A stretch of DNA of 39,306 bases, from assembly GCA_019247715.1 (NCBI GenBank), contig JAFBAO010000041.1, positions 1-39,306 of the forward strand, in the 5' to 3' direction. The position numbers and the translations under genes were made by a program. The DNA comes from Caulobacteraceae bacterium. Lineage in GTDB: Bacteria > Pseudomonadota > Alphaproteobacteria > Caulobacterales > Caulobacteraceae. Positions 22,460 to 31,866 of the stretch are shown here, piece by piece. Every line of letters starts with the position of its first letter. The first letter of the stretch is position 1. A model generated the notes under the pieces. That model did not search any database, was not told the origin of the DNA, and was given only the letters and a program-made list of their open reading frames with translations.

Positions 22460-22924
22460 TCAGAATGTGTGCTCGTAGTACTCGGAGTCCTCGATCCGCT
22501 CGTTGTATTCGAGCGTGATCGTCCCGCCCGCGACGGCGAACACGACTTGGCCGAAGGCCCCCGCGTTGTTCTCCCACCCGCCGTGGGTTTCCTCCAGGAA
22601 GTCATAGACCAGGGTCTCGATGGCTTCGCGAACCGGCTGCTCCAACTTCGCGATCGTGTCGTCGAAAAGCGTGGTCCGCAGGATTTCGACTGTGGCGGCG
22701 GGCGGTGGCGCCTCGGCCTCGCCGGCGCGGATGTCGATGTCTTCGATCTGGCCGCTGTCGCCGGACCCGTCGAAGCTGACGGTGACCAGGGTGACGCCGG
22801 CAGCCGTGAGCACCGCAAACAGCGCCGCCTTGTTGGTGGCGTGCAACGCGGCGGCGCGCTGCTCATACGCCGCCTGGCGGACGAGAAAGTCCGAAAAGTC
22901 GAACGATGGGGTGCTGTCGGTCAT
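22460..22924 (-). CDS. DUF6878 family protein
   Basis: The protein has 154 aa from ATG 22924 (MTDSTPSFDFSDFL), with TTTTGGAGG six bases before it. The middle (VTVSFDGSGDSGQIEDIDIR) and the end (LEYNERIEDSEYYEHTF) match DUF6878, a plasmid family of unknown function. A small hairpin (GCTCG/CGAGC near 22941-22953) lies in its leader. It heads the DUF6878-DUF6915 pair. Confidence 0.8.
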   Translation of the reverse strand: MTDSTPSFDFSDFLVRQAAYEQRAAALHATNKAALFAVLTAAGVTLVTVSFDGSGDSGQIEDIDIRAGEAEAPPPAATVEILRTTLFDDTIAKLEQPVREAIETLVYDFLEETHGGWENNAGAFGQVVFAVAGGTITLEYNERIEDSEYYEHTF

Positions 22925-23026
22925 GGGGATCCTCCAAAATCGCTCGGAGCGAGCGCCCCCAAGCCCCCTGCCTTTGCCCTTGGCGCTCGGCCCCAACCCG
23001 CCACGCTCGCGGCCATTCGCATGCCA

Positions 23027-23057
23027 CGAGCCGCCGGCCGGACGGGCCGACGGCTCG
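23027..23057 (-). terminator. Hairpin downstream of the helicase gene
   Basis: Outer arms CGAGCCG/CGGCTCG with further GC pairs inside (CGGCC/GGCCG) lie about 30 bp after the stop at 23088. There is no U-run. Confidence 0.45.
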
Positions 23058-23087
23058 CTTCGGTCTGGCAGTCGAGGCTCCTTGGAC

Positions 23088-26000
23088 CTACGCCGCCGCC
23101 TTCGGCAGCACCGACTGCAGCGGCCACTTGTCCAGGACCGCGGCTAGAACCTCCGGCCGGTCGACCGGCACGAACACCCGCGCGGTGTAGGCGATGATTT
23201 CGGTGAAGCAGCCGAGGGCGGTGAAGGCCGAGCGCTGTGAGGCGGCGCCGACCACCTCGATGCGGTGGCGGTCCATGACCTTGGCGCGGCGCAGCCAGAG
23301 GCCGCCCGCCAGGCAGATGGACGATCCATCCTTCAGCACGAGACCGGTGACCTGGTCGGGGTCGCCATAGGCGCTGGCGACGTCCGAAAGGCCGAGGGCC
23401 ACCTTCAGCGCCGGGACCTGCCCCGGATCGAGCAGGCGTCCGAGCCAGCGGCGCCCGTCCGGCGCCCTCAGGCGGCGCACGGCGGCGCCCTTGTCGGGCA
23501 GGTGCGTCCAGATCGGCAGCAAAAGGCCCGAGACCAGCGCCAGGTCGCGGGTGATCCAGGGGTCGGCGTCGGCCAGCTCCCGATCCCAGGCGGCGCGCCA
23601 GCTTGCCACGTCGGTCCCCTCCCAGGCCGATTCCTCGAAGCCCTTGAGGGAGGCGATCGTGCGCTTCTCCGCTCGGATCAAGCGCACGGCGGGGACCAGC
23701 CGGTCGTCGTCGTCCGTGGTCGTGAGGCCGTGGACCACGAGGGCTGCGCGGCCGGATTTGCGATTCACCGCGTAGGTCACGCCGTCCGGATCGAGACCCG
23801 CCAAAGCCGCGTCAGGCTTGATCAGGGTGCGCCAGGTGCGGACCTGGAACCGCAGCAGCTTGGTCTGCGCGCCCGTCACCGCGTCCTGACGAACCACCTC
23901 CTCGTCCAGGATCACCAGATCGTCGGCGACGATGTCTTCCATGCCGCGATCCAGCAATCCGGACTGGGCCGCCCGCTCCAGGATTGAGGTGAGGATCGCA
24001 TCGAACGCCGCAAACAGGGCGTTCTGATCGGCGATCCGCAAGGCCAGCAGCCGATTGAGGAAGGTGTTCATCGGCGGCAGGTCGTCGGGGCCTTTGAGGT
24101 CCCCAAGACCGTCGAGCAGGCGCAAGCCGGTCTTGGCCTCGAAGGTTTCCCGGTCCATGGCTTTGACACTGCCGAAATGCAGGGCGGCGTAGAACGCCAG
24201 TAGCGCGCGGTGCGCCCAGGGGCTTTCCAGGTTGTCCTCGGCTCGGAACAGGCCATTCCCGCTCGCCGCGGGTCAGGGCGCCGAGGCTGTCGAGCCGGCG
24301 GGCGATGGTGGACAGGAACCGCTTCTCGCCGTGGATGTCGGTCGTGACCGGCCGGAACAGAGGCGCGCAAGCCTGATTGGTCCGGTGCGAGCGCCCGAGG
24401 CCCTGGATGGCGGCGTCCGCGCGCCAGCCGGGCTCGACCAGGTAGTGGACACGGCGCTGCTGGTTCTGGGCCGAAAGGTCCGCGTGGTAGCTACGGCCCG
24501 TGCCGCCGGCGTCGGAGAAGACGAGCACGCGCTTCTTGCCCGACATGAAAGCGTCGGTCTCGGCCTTGGCCGCCGAAGCGCTGCGCCGCTCCACCACGCG
24601 GCGGCCGTTGCGCGTGATGACCCGCCGCGATCGGCCGGTGATCTCGGCCACCTGCTCGGTCCCCAGGGCCTCGAGCACCGCGTCCAGCACGCCCGGAACC
24701 GCCGGCAGGCAGGCGAGATGGGTGACCAGCTCGTCGCGCAGCCGCAGCGCCTCTTGGCTGACCACGGGGCGGCCGTCCTCGTCGGTCACCGGGACCATGG
24801 TGACGTTGCCGTCCTCGTCCTCGACGGCGCTGAGCGCCATGACTGGGAAGGCGCCCATCAGGTAGTCGAGGACCTGGTCCTTCGGGGTCAGATCGACGGC
24901 CAAGTTGTTCCACTCCTCCGGCGGGATCTCGGCGAGGCGGCGCTCCATCACCGCCTCATTGGTCGAGACCACCTGGACAACGGCGGAGCGGCCCGCGGTG
25001 AGGTCCTGCCGGATCGAGGCCACAAGGGAGGGGGCCTTCAGGCCCGACAGCAGGTGGCCGAAGAAGCGCAGCTTCGCGCCCTCAAACGCCGACATCACCG
25101 CCGAGGCGGCCTGACCGGACTTGGCCTTGCCGTCCTCGGTGACGCCGACGGCCTCCAGCGCGGCGCGCAGGTTGCTGTGGATCAGCTGGTACGCGTCAGC
25201 CCAGGCGTCCCAAATGGCGACGTCGTCTTCTGTGAGCGGATGACGCAGCGCGTCATACTCGACGCCATCGAAGGAGAGCGAGCGGGCGATGTAGAGGCCC
25301 ATGGCCTTCAGCTCGCGCGCGATCAGCTCCATCACCGCCACCCCGCCAGTCTCGACCGCGTCCATGAAGGCCTCGCGGGTGGGGAAGGGCGCTTCCGGCC
25401 CGCCCCAGAGGCCCAGGCGCGCGGCATAGGCGAGATTCTCGGGCGTGGTCGCGCCGGTGGCCGAGACGTAGAGGATGCGGGCGTTCGGCAGACGGTTCTG
25501 CAGGGCGAGGCCGGCCATGCCTTGCTGCGAGGCTTTCTTGGCGCCGCGCGCGCCCTTGCCGCCGCCGGCGGCGTTGGCCATGGCGTGGGCCTCGTCGAAC
25601 ACGATCACACGGTCGGACTCCGCCCCGAGCCAGTTGACGATCTGGTCGAGGCGGGAGGGCCGGTCGCCCCGGGCCGGCTGCCGCAGGGTGGCGTAGGTGG
25701 TGTAGAGGATGCCTCGGTCCATGCGGATGGCGTCGGCCTGTTTCCAGGCCGACTGCGGGGTGATGTCCGACGTCGATCCGCCGATGGCGGTCCAGTCGCG
25801 GCGGGCATCTTCGAGCAGGGCGTCGTTCTTCGACAGCCAGACCGCGCGGGTGCGGCCCTGGGCCAGATTGTCGGCGATCACGCCGGCGATCTCCCGGCCC
25901 TTGCCACAGCCGGTCCCGTCCCCGAGGAAGAAGCCCTTGCGGAAGCGCACGGCGCCATCGTGGTCGTCCTTGACGAGGACGACCTGGTGCGGCGCTTCGC

Positions 26001-27339
26001 CGAGGACCCACGAGCCGGGCAGCACTTCGCTGTGCGCCTCGCCGGCATAGATCACCGTCTCGAGCTGGGCGTCCGAGACCAAGTCGTCGTTCGCCACCTT
26101 CGCCGGCAGCACCGGCCGGTAGGTCGGCGCCGGCGGTGAGACCGAGGCCATCGGGCCGGATTCCACGAGCCGGGAGGGGTGCGGCGCGCTCTTCGCGAAG
26201 CGGACGCGAGCGAGGCGATAGGCCTGGTAGAGGCCGACATCATGGCCTTCGCCCAGCCAGGCGCAGGTCTCGTAGGCGACCGGCGCGGTGTCGGCGAGGA
26301 AGGCGAGCCGCCCTGCGGGCGTCGCCAGCGCGCGGGCCTTGGGGACCAGCAGGGCGACCGGGCTGACCGTCCGAAACTGCCGCGACTGGGCGGTCGGCCG
26401 CGCGACGAGGGCCGCGGTCGCCTTGGCGGCGTCGGCGAGCGTCTCGGCCCAGATCACCGCCGGCGCCGGCGCGGCCTCGCCGGCGCGGTCGACCACCAGC
26501 AGGCCGGTCTCGACCGACGTTCCGTGCTTGGCGTAAGCGCGTGCGGGGAAGGCGAGGCGCAGCACGATGCATCCACGCCCCGCCAGCGCGCGCATCGCCG
26601 GCCCGTCCTCGAAAAGCCGGGTTGGCACAATCGCCGAAAGACGCCCGCCGTCGGCCAGGCAGTCCAGCGCCGCCTCCAGGTGAGGCATGAGGTGCTGGAA
26701 TGGCGGGTTGACGAGGGCGACGTGGAATGCGCCCGAGGTCGTCAGCAGGTTCGCGAGATGCGCCGCGTCGTGCTGGGAGCGGGCCGCCAGGGGAAACAGG
26801 CCCTCCAGCAAGGCCGCGCGGCCGGCGGCCCGCTCGTTGAGCGTCAGCGTCCCGCCGCAGGCCTCGGCCAGGATGGCCAGCAGGCCCACGCCGCCCGAGG
26901 GCTCCAGCACCTGGTCGCCCGGTCGGACCTGGGCGGCCAGGACCGCCAGGGCGCCGAGTTCGGGCGGGGTGGAGAACTGGTCCATCGCCACCTGCTCCTC
27001 GGAGCGGCGGGTATGGGTCAGGCTCAGCGCCGAGAGGTTGGCGAGCAGGGCGACGATATCAGCCGGCGCGTCCTCCAGCCGGCCGATCTGCGGGCTGAGG
27101 CGCCGCAGCTGCAGCACCAGGGCCGCCTCGATCGCGTCATAGGCGTCCCGCCAGAGCCAGGCGCCCGCTGCGTCCGAGCCGCCGAAGGTGGTGGTCATCA
27201 CGCCGGCGACCAGTTTGCGGTCGAGGTTTCGCGAGCGGTTCAGGTGCGGCGTCAGGGCGCGGGCGGCGGCCAGAAGGTTCGCGGCCTTGTGGTCGGTCGC
27301 GTCGCCGGCGGCAGCGAACAGGGGAAGCAGAGCGTTCAT
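23088..27339 (-). pseudogene. Methyltransferase-strawberry notch helicase gene, frameshifted near 24260
   Basis: This is a giant gene for a SAM-methyltransferase fused to a DEAD/DEAH helicase of the strawberry notch type, about 1415 aa if intact. The N-terminal methyltransferase shows DQFSTPPELG, VLEPSGGVG (about residues 144-152) and NPPF (211-214). The helicase shows GDGTGCGKG (473-481) and FDEAH (581-585), then GRSHRTNQACAPLFRPVTTD near the end. After TRGER the frame breaks at about 24257-24264. The natural continuation (GLFRAEDNLESPW, then MDRETFEAKTG to the stop at 23088) is in another frame. The bases for a few residues seem missing. Such proteins sit on large plasmids beside ParB-like genes, possibly as anti-restriction or DNA-modification factors. 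Confidence 0.85.
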
Positions 27340-27470
27340 GACGGGATCCCGGTCGCCCGCCGCGGAGGGCTCCTCCCTCCAGACCCGACGGGCTCGCCCG
27401 TCCGACCCTTTCCTTTTCCCTAATGACCCGGGTCAGCGCCGGGATCGGCCGGCCAGCCAGACCCGAAGCC

Positions 27471-27499
27471 TTGACTTGTACGTCTCAGGCACGTACATG
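27471..27499 (+). promoter_or_regulatory. Promoter and operator of the TacA/TacT pair
   Basis: TTGACT (27471-27476) is followed after 17 bp by TACATG, a weak -10. Between and over them lies an inverted repeat TGTACGT-N7-ACGTACA (27477-27497). Antitoxins of this class repress at such palindromes. Confidence 0.5.
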
Positions 27500-27520
27500 A
27501 ACGCTCAAGGAGCAACGTCC

Positions 27521-27829
27521 ATGTCGGCATTATCGGACCGCGCCGGAGCGGTCGACGAATCCAGCACCGAGCGGATGAACTTCCGCATCAAACCCCGCAT
27601 CAAGCAGGCCATCCAGCGGGCGGCGGCGCTGTCAGGCGTCGATGATTCCGTCTTCACCATGAACGCGGCCTATCGGTCGGCGCTCGAGACGATCGCGGCG
27701 CACGAGCGCACGGTGCTCCAACCCGTCGACCACGCGGCGTTCTTCGCCGCGCTCGATGCGCCGCCGGCGCCGACGGAGCGGCTGAGGGCGGCGGCCGAGC
27801 GTCACCGGAAGACCGTCGAGTCGCGGTGA
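27521..27829 (+). CDS. tacA: DUF1778 antitoxin (TacA-like)
   Basis: The protein has 102 aa from ATG 27521, with AAGGAG eight bases before. TERMNFRIKPRIKQAIQRAA followed by ALSGVDDSVF is the ribbon-helix-helix DUF1778 domain. The C-terminal half (DHAAFFAALDAPPAPTERLR) is the toxin-wrapping tail with the FF..LD.PP motif typical of TacA. It binds the operator upstream and neutralises the acetyltransferase encoded next, whose GTG overlaps this TGA. Confidence 0.88.
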   Translation: MSALSDRAGAVDESSTERMNFRIKPRIKQAIQRAAALSGVDDSVFTMNAAYRSALETIAAHERTVLQPVDHAAFFAALDAPPAPTERLRAAAERHRKTVESR

Positions 27830-28371
27830 AGCCCGCGCCGCCAGCCGACGTTCGGATCGAGGCCTTCGACCCCGAGCGGCACGATCGGTCGAGCTTTGGC
27901 TGCGGCGTCGAGGCGGTCGACAACTTCCTGAAGAAGACGGCGAACAAGCTCGCCCGCGCCGACAACCTTCGCCTCTATGTGATGACCGATGGGACCGGCG
28001 CGCTGATCGGCTTCTACGCGCTGAACGCCCATTCGATCGACTACGCGGAGCTGCCGACGAAGTATGCACGCACCCGGCCGGGCCACGGCGCCATACCGGC
28101 CGCCTTCATCTCGATGATCGGGGTGGACGCACGGCGCCAGGGCCTGGGCTATGGCGGGGATCTCCTGGTGGATGCGCTCACCCGCATCGCCCAGGCGGCG
28201 GAGGCGATCGGCATCGCCGTAGTGATCCTGGACGTGCTCGATGACGGCGACGCCGGCCAGGTTGCCCGCCGCAAGGCGCTCTACGAGAGCTACGGATTCC
28301 AGCCGCTGGCGTCCCGCCCGCTGCGGCTGTTCCTGCCACTGGCGACGGTCCGCCAGCTGATCCAACCCTGA
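27826..28371 (+). CDS. tacT: GNAT acetyltransferase toxin (TacT-like)
   Basis: The protein has 181 aa from GTG 27826. HDRSSFGCGVEAVDNFLKKT at the N-terminus is the signature of the TacT/AtaT class, which blocks translation by acetylating charged tRNA. Acetyl-CoA motif A is ISMIGVDARRQGLGYGGDLL near residues 92-111. The catalytic-region tyrosine lies in LYESYGFQPL near residue 160. Overlap with the antitoxin gene gives coupled translation. It is intact, so it should be active if expressed. Confidence 0.88.
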   Translation: MKPAPPADVRIEAFDPERHDRSSFGCGVEAVDNFLKKTANKLARADNLRLYVMTDGTGALIGFYALNAHSIDYAELPTKYARTRPGHGAIPAAFISMIGVDARRQGLGYGGDLLVDALTRIAQAAEAIGIAVVILDVLDDGDAGQVARRKALYESYGFQPLASRPLRLFLPLATVRQLIQP

Positions 28372-28384
28372 AGGGAAGACGACG

Positions 28385-28697
28385 ATGGGCGAAGTGACGA
28401 CGATGATGCCCGCGGCCGCGGGCCGCGCTGGAGCGCCTCCTGGACGTTGCCCACGCCGACACCCATCAGGCGCGCTACGCCGCCAACTTCCTCCTCGCCT
28501 GGTGGAACGCCGGCGAGCTGGGCGGCTTCGACCTGACCGAAGCGTGGGGCCTGGACGACGCCCTGCGCGAGGACCTGGTCACGCTGTTCGGCTTCGTCGC
28601 CCGCAACAAGGTCTATCCTAGCGCCTATGACTTCCGGCCCGCGTTCGAGGGGCTGGTGCGCCGGTGGCGAGCCGACGTTCTTGCCGACGATCGCTGA
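28385..28697 (+). pseudogene. DUF7673-like gene with a small frameshift near the start
   Basis: ATG 28385 opens MGEVTTMMPAAAGRAG, but the family-like sequence LLDVAHADTHQARYAANFLL followed by AWWNAGELGGFDLTEAWGLD and FGFVARNKVYPSAYDF lies in another frame that ends at TGA 28697 and has stops just upstream of 28428. A missing base in the GC run 28409-28425 (CCCGCGGCCGCGGGCC) would unite them into about 104 aa. The AWWNAGE.GGFDL motif points to DUF7673. It follows the toxin gene by 13 bp. Confidence 0.65.
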
Positions 28698-28709
28698 GGC
28701 CGGTGCCGG

Positions 28710-29135
28710 CTAGCCGCCCGGGGCGTCCTCGGCCGGATCGGCCTGAAGCTGCAGGGCGAGCCAGTTGGCGCAGTCCACCCAATCCAGGCTCTTGCGGGTG
28801 CCAAGATCGAACACCTGGGCGCCGCCGCCGAAGGCGTCCAGACGCGGCCGTGAGCACGTCAGTGCCCAGCAAAAGCCCCAGCGGCCCTTGAGATCGAAGG
28901 CCTCGGCGCAGCGCAGGACGAAGGCGATCACCTGCTCCGGCTCGCCGCAGCCGCCGTCGTCGTGGATCCAGAGGCTGGCGGGATGGCCGTCCGAGGCCTC
29001 GACCTCGAACCCAATCCCGACGCCCTCTTCGGCTTCGAGTTCGTCCGCCATCGTCTGGTAGAGCGCGAGCGCGCCTCGTGCGTTCTCGGCGCCAACGTCG
29101 AGCTCACAGGAAAATTGAAGATAGTAGTCGGCCAT
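28710..29135 (-). CDS. Conserved hypothetical plasmid protein
   Basis: The protein has 141 aa: MADYYLQFSCELDVGAENAR, then LWIHDDGGCGEPEQVIAFVL, then GRWGFCWALTCSRPRLDAFG and GGAQVFDLGT. I recognise the pattern from unnamed proteins near ParB-like and helicase genes on alphaproteobacterial plasmids, but no function is known. GGAGG lies seven bases before the ATG, within the base of the hairpin at 29153-29182. It converges with the DUF7673 gene. Confidence 0.7.
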   Translation of the reverse strand: MADYYLQFSCELDVGAENARGALALYQTMADELEAEEGVGIGFEVEASDGHPASLWIHDDGGCGEPEQVIAFVLRCAEAFDLKGRWGFCWALTCSRPRLDAFGGGAQVFDLGTRKSLDWVDCANWLALQLQADPAEDAPGG

Positions 29136-29152
29136 CTTGGCCTCCAGAAAGG

Positions 29153-29182
29153 GCGACCGCCCGCCCAGAGGCGAGCGGTCGC
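29153..29182 (-). terminator. Hairpin between the ParB-like fragment and the next gene
   Basis: GCGACCGC/GCGGTCGC arms enclose a 14-nt loop. On the minus strand it follows the stop at 29204 by about 20 bases and is trailed by CCCTTTCT. Confidence 0.5.
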
Positions 29183-29203
29183 GTAAGACAGGGATAGGGA
29201 TGA

Positions 29204-29893
29204 TCAGGCGGCGAGTTGGGCCGCCGGCTCCCGCGCAGAGGAGGCCGCATCGACCGGCTCGGCCTCGTCCCCCTCATCAGCCTCGACCTCGGCCAGGGGC
29301 CGGTCCCAGGCCAGGGCCGTCGGCGCCCACTGCCGCTCGGCCGCCGCCTCGGCGACGAAGGTGACCAGGTCGCCCTTCTTCAGGCTCTTCGCCCGGTCGT
29401 CCTCGACGCCCATCTCCTCGAGCAGCCCCATCAACTGCTTCTTAGAGTGGACGCCGAGGTAGGCCGCGTCCGGCGTCCAATGGGCCGAGATGTCCGCATC
29501 GCAGAGGGCGGCGATCTCGGCCGCCTCGGCCCGGGCGGCGTGCCGGAGCGATGAGGTGCGCGCCTCCCGCAGGTCCAGCGAGATCGCGGTCAGCTCGGCC
29601 AGCAAGGCCACCTTCTCGCCGTGAGGCAGGGTTTCCACCCACGGGATCGGCCGCAGGCCCGAGGCCTTGTAGGCCTCGCGCCGGGCCTCCAGCCGCACCT
29701 TCACCTCACCGTCCAGCGCTGCGAGCGCCGGAGCCCCGATGCGGCCGTAGGCCGTGGCGGAGATCTGAAGCGCGCTGTTGTCGAGGCCGCCCAGGGCGCG
29801 CAGGGCGAGCTGTTTGAACAGCTGCGCCACGAGCACCGTCAGGGCGGCGACGGGGTCGTCGGCTAGGTCGCGGATCAGGCCGCGGGTGGCCAC
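29204..29893 (-). pseudogene. C-terminal fragment of a ParB-like plasmid protein
   Basis: From GTG 29893 the fragment gives 229 aa: [66 protein letters not shown] [18 protein letters not shown] and [20 protein letters not shown]. This resembles the C-terminal half of the long ParB/RepB/Spo0J-like proteins encoded next to methyltransferase-helicase genes. The N-terminal ParB nuclease-like and HTH domains are missing. Protein-like sequence in this frame extends to about 29935 ([10 protein letters not shown]) and then ends, so a breakpoint lies near 29940-30010. It may still be translated as a short protein. Confidence 0.65.
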
Positions 29894-29989
29894 GTCGGTG
29901 CAGGTCTCGTGGTAGACGTGGCTGGAGGCCGACCGCAGCCCGAGTGATCTGGCGGGGAGTTTTCATGAGAGGGGCGCCTCCGACTCGAA

Positions 29990-30668
29990 CAGCCCTGACC
30001 ATCGGGCGTGCCAAGCTGAGTCCGGAGACAACCTTAGGTCAAGGTATTTTTTATAAAGATGCCACGTTCCGTCGTATTTTTCCCATAAAACGCCGATTGA
30101 ATTAACCAACAGTTGCAAATGGGATCGCCCAATACGGTGGCCAAGGGGCGTTTGGGGCGGCTGGAATGTTGGTCCGTTTCCCGAGAGGAAATGGCCGTTT
30201 CGCGGCGGTCGCCCGAGTTTTGTGGGCTGCCTTCGCCACGGAATCGGCTGGCAAGGGCAATGAACTTACCTGTCAACTCGCGCCGAACTCGCAACGTCAC
30301 GTGCCGGGCGGGGCTCGAGCAACCTGACGAACGCATGAGCTAGGGAATCGTCTTCGCGACCTTCGGGCTCGCGTGGATCGCGGCGTGCGCCCGGGCCGGT
30401 CAAGGATGACGAGCTTGCGCCGTTTGCCGGGATGGTCAAGCCGCGGAAGGCCGGATCGTCGGCAAGCAGCAGCCTGCGCGCTGATGATCGCATCGCATCG
30501 GCGCCTCAGTTTGTGGGCCGGGACGAGGAACGGCTCGGAGTAGAACCTCTTGCCCCCGCGCGTCGGGATCATCCCGCCGTCGGGATCGAGCGCTTCCGAG
30601 CGCAATGCGCGCCGCCTGAAGACTGCGCCCGCTAGCTCGACGAGGAGACGCAAGACCCGGAAGGAACG
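29990..30668. other. Gap of about 680 bp without a convincing gene
   Basis: The part 30035-30125 is AT-rich (TATTTTTTATAAAG, TATTTTTCCCATAAAA) compared with everything to its left, which marks a compositional boundary. Frames of about 100 codons exist on the minus strand (30034-30336, 30297-30653), but neither reads as a known protein. The second contains DPDGGMIPTRGGKRFYSEPF, which could be a remnant. I cannot support a gene. Confidence 0.45.
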
Positions 30669-30986
30669 CTAGTCAGAGCCGTTAGCCCGGGAGAATAGGC
30701 TTGGACCGGCCGCTTCATCTATCGACCCAAGACCCTTTTTGAGCTGCGGTTCGGCTCCCGCGTCGGCCTCTTTGGCCCCCAAGAGTTGTCCCTGCTGGGC
30801 GCGAAGCGTTTTGTCCCGCTTCGCGATCTGGCGTCGTAACCTGTCCTCCTCGGCCGCCTTGGCTTCACGGCGTCTCGCGGCCTCTCGGTTGGCGGTCGCA
30901 AAGCTGCTGCGTGGCCCCTTCCACAGCAGCAGCGCGATCCCCGCGAAGGGCATCAGCGCGAGGACAATGATGGCCGCCAACTTCAA
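30669..30986 (-). CDS. Small putative membrane-anchored protein
   Basis: The frame encodes 105 aa from TTG 30986. An N-terminal membrane segment (AAIIVLALMPFAGIALLLW) is followed by a highly charged helical region (REAARRREAKAAEEDRLRRQ) that should form a coiled coil. GGAG lies 12 bases upstream, rather far. The type is common (single-pass proteins with a cytoplasmic coil), but no family is recognised. It sits in sparse DNA between two decayed stretches, so it may be a real small gene or chance. Confidence 0.4.
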   Translation of the reverse strand: MKLAAIIVLALMPFAGIALLLWKGPRSSFATANREAARRREAKAAEEDRLRRQIAKRDKTLRAQQGQLLGAKEADAGAEPQLKKGLGSIDEAAGPSLFSRANGSD

Positions 30987-31430
30987 GGGCTCGACCTACT
31001 CCGGCTAGTGTCGCGCCACGAGGCTCATGGCCCCGCGGGTCATCACGCCTCCGGCGAACTCTGGATAGAAGACATGGGAATGACCCTGGCTCACGTTCCT
31101 CACTCCAACTCGCGCGCCACAAGGCCGATCACGCCGCTCTGGTCGCCGACGAGCACGTCGGCTTCAACGGTCGGCCAGCAGGTCCTAGCGAAGGCCTCGG
31201 ACAAGCAGGCGCTCCAGACCTTTTAGGACACCGAGGCCGTGCTGCAACTGACCGACGAAATTCACCGGCTGATCGAGGTCAACAACGGGCTAACCGTTGA
31301 GCTTCACCACACGGTCAACGCGCCAGCCGATCAGCAGGACTGGCTAAGCCCCTCCCGGTCCGCGAACCGCGGATCCGCCTTTGACCTGAGCGTGTCGAGG
31401 CGCTAGCGGTGCGACGCCATCCCAGGAGCC
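30987..31430 (+). other. Decayed coding-like sequence
   Basis: One plus-strand frame reads VGQQVLAKASDKQALQTF, meets TAG at 31223-31225, and continues DTEAVLQLTDEIHRLIEVNN and GLTVELHHTVNAPADQQ. The smooth amphipathic continuation across the stop suggests a broken gene, but I cannot name it. No intact gene is supported in this gap. Confidence 0.35.
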
Positions 31431-31433
31431 ATG

Positions 31434-31559
31434 ATGGCCACCCAGTCCCATCGCTCGATCGCTAATATGGTGTTCATCGTCCTTCTCGTCGCCCTGATCA
31501 TCGGGGTTGGTGATCTCGCGTTCCAGATGATGCAAGACGCTATGAGCGGGCCAGGCTGA
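31434..31559 (+). CDS. Tiny membrane protein
   Basis: The frame encodes 41 aa: MATQSHRSIAN, then a membrane segment MVFIVLLVALIIGVGDLAF, then QMMQDAMSGPG. Two ATGs are adjacent (31431, 31434). The second is chosen because AGGAG then lies five bases upstream. One clear transmembrane helix with a good ribosome site makes chance less likely, but there is no homologue I can name. Confidence 0.45.
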   Translation: MATQSHRSIANMVFIVLLVALIIGVGDLAFQMMQDAMSGPG

Positions 31560-31651
31560 GGACTGACCGACCCGTTAGCGCGTCGCCGATGACGGCGCGG
31601 GTGGCCGGAATGGCGAAGGCGAGCGTTCCAATCACGCCGAGCGCGACGAAG

Positions 31652-31762
31652 ACCGCGAGCGCCAGCACTGCATACCCTCAGACCGAGCGGGTCCGTCACC
31701 GGGTCTACACCGCGGCCCGGTGCGACTTGTTCCAATACATCGAGGGCTTCTACAATCCCTGA
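31652..31762 (+). pseudogene. Remnant of an IS3-family transposase (C-terminal end)
   Basis: The frame ending at TGA 31760-31762 reads ERVRHRVYTAARCDLFQYIE followed by GFYNP, which matches the YIEGFYN ending of IS3-type OrfB transposases (usually followed by RRHSALGY, missing here). The catalytic DDE core is absent. This is a scar of an old insertion beside uppP. Confidence 0.6.
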
Positions 31763-31866
31763 CGCAGAGCGCCCTAACCCGTCCACTTTTCGGATCATCG
31801 TCGGCTCCGACTAGGACAAGTTGGAGCGACCCGGCGGAAACCACGTGCCGCTTAGGAGGGTTGACG

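Noticed and set aside
24232..26139. Long plus-strand open frame opposite the helicase gene
   Set aside because: It runs antisense to recognisable methyltransferase-helicase motifs, and its composition is typical of GC-driven spurious frames.
30034..30336. Minus-strand frame of 100 codons in the AT-rich junction
   Set aside because: It has no ribosome site and no family resemblance, and it spans a compositional boundary.
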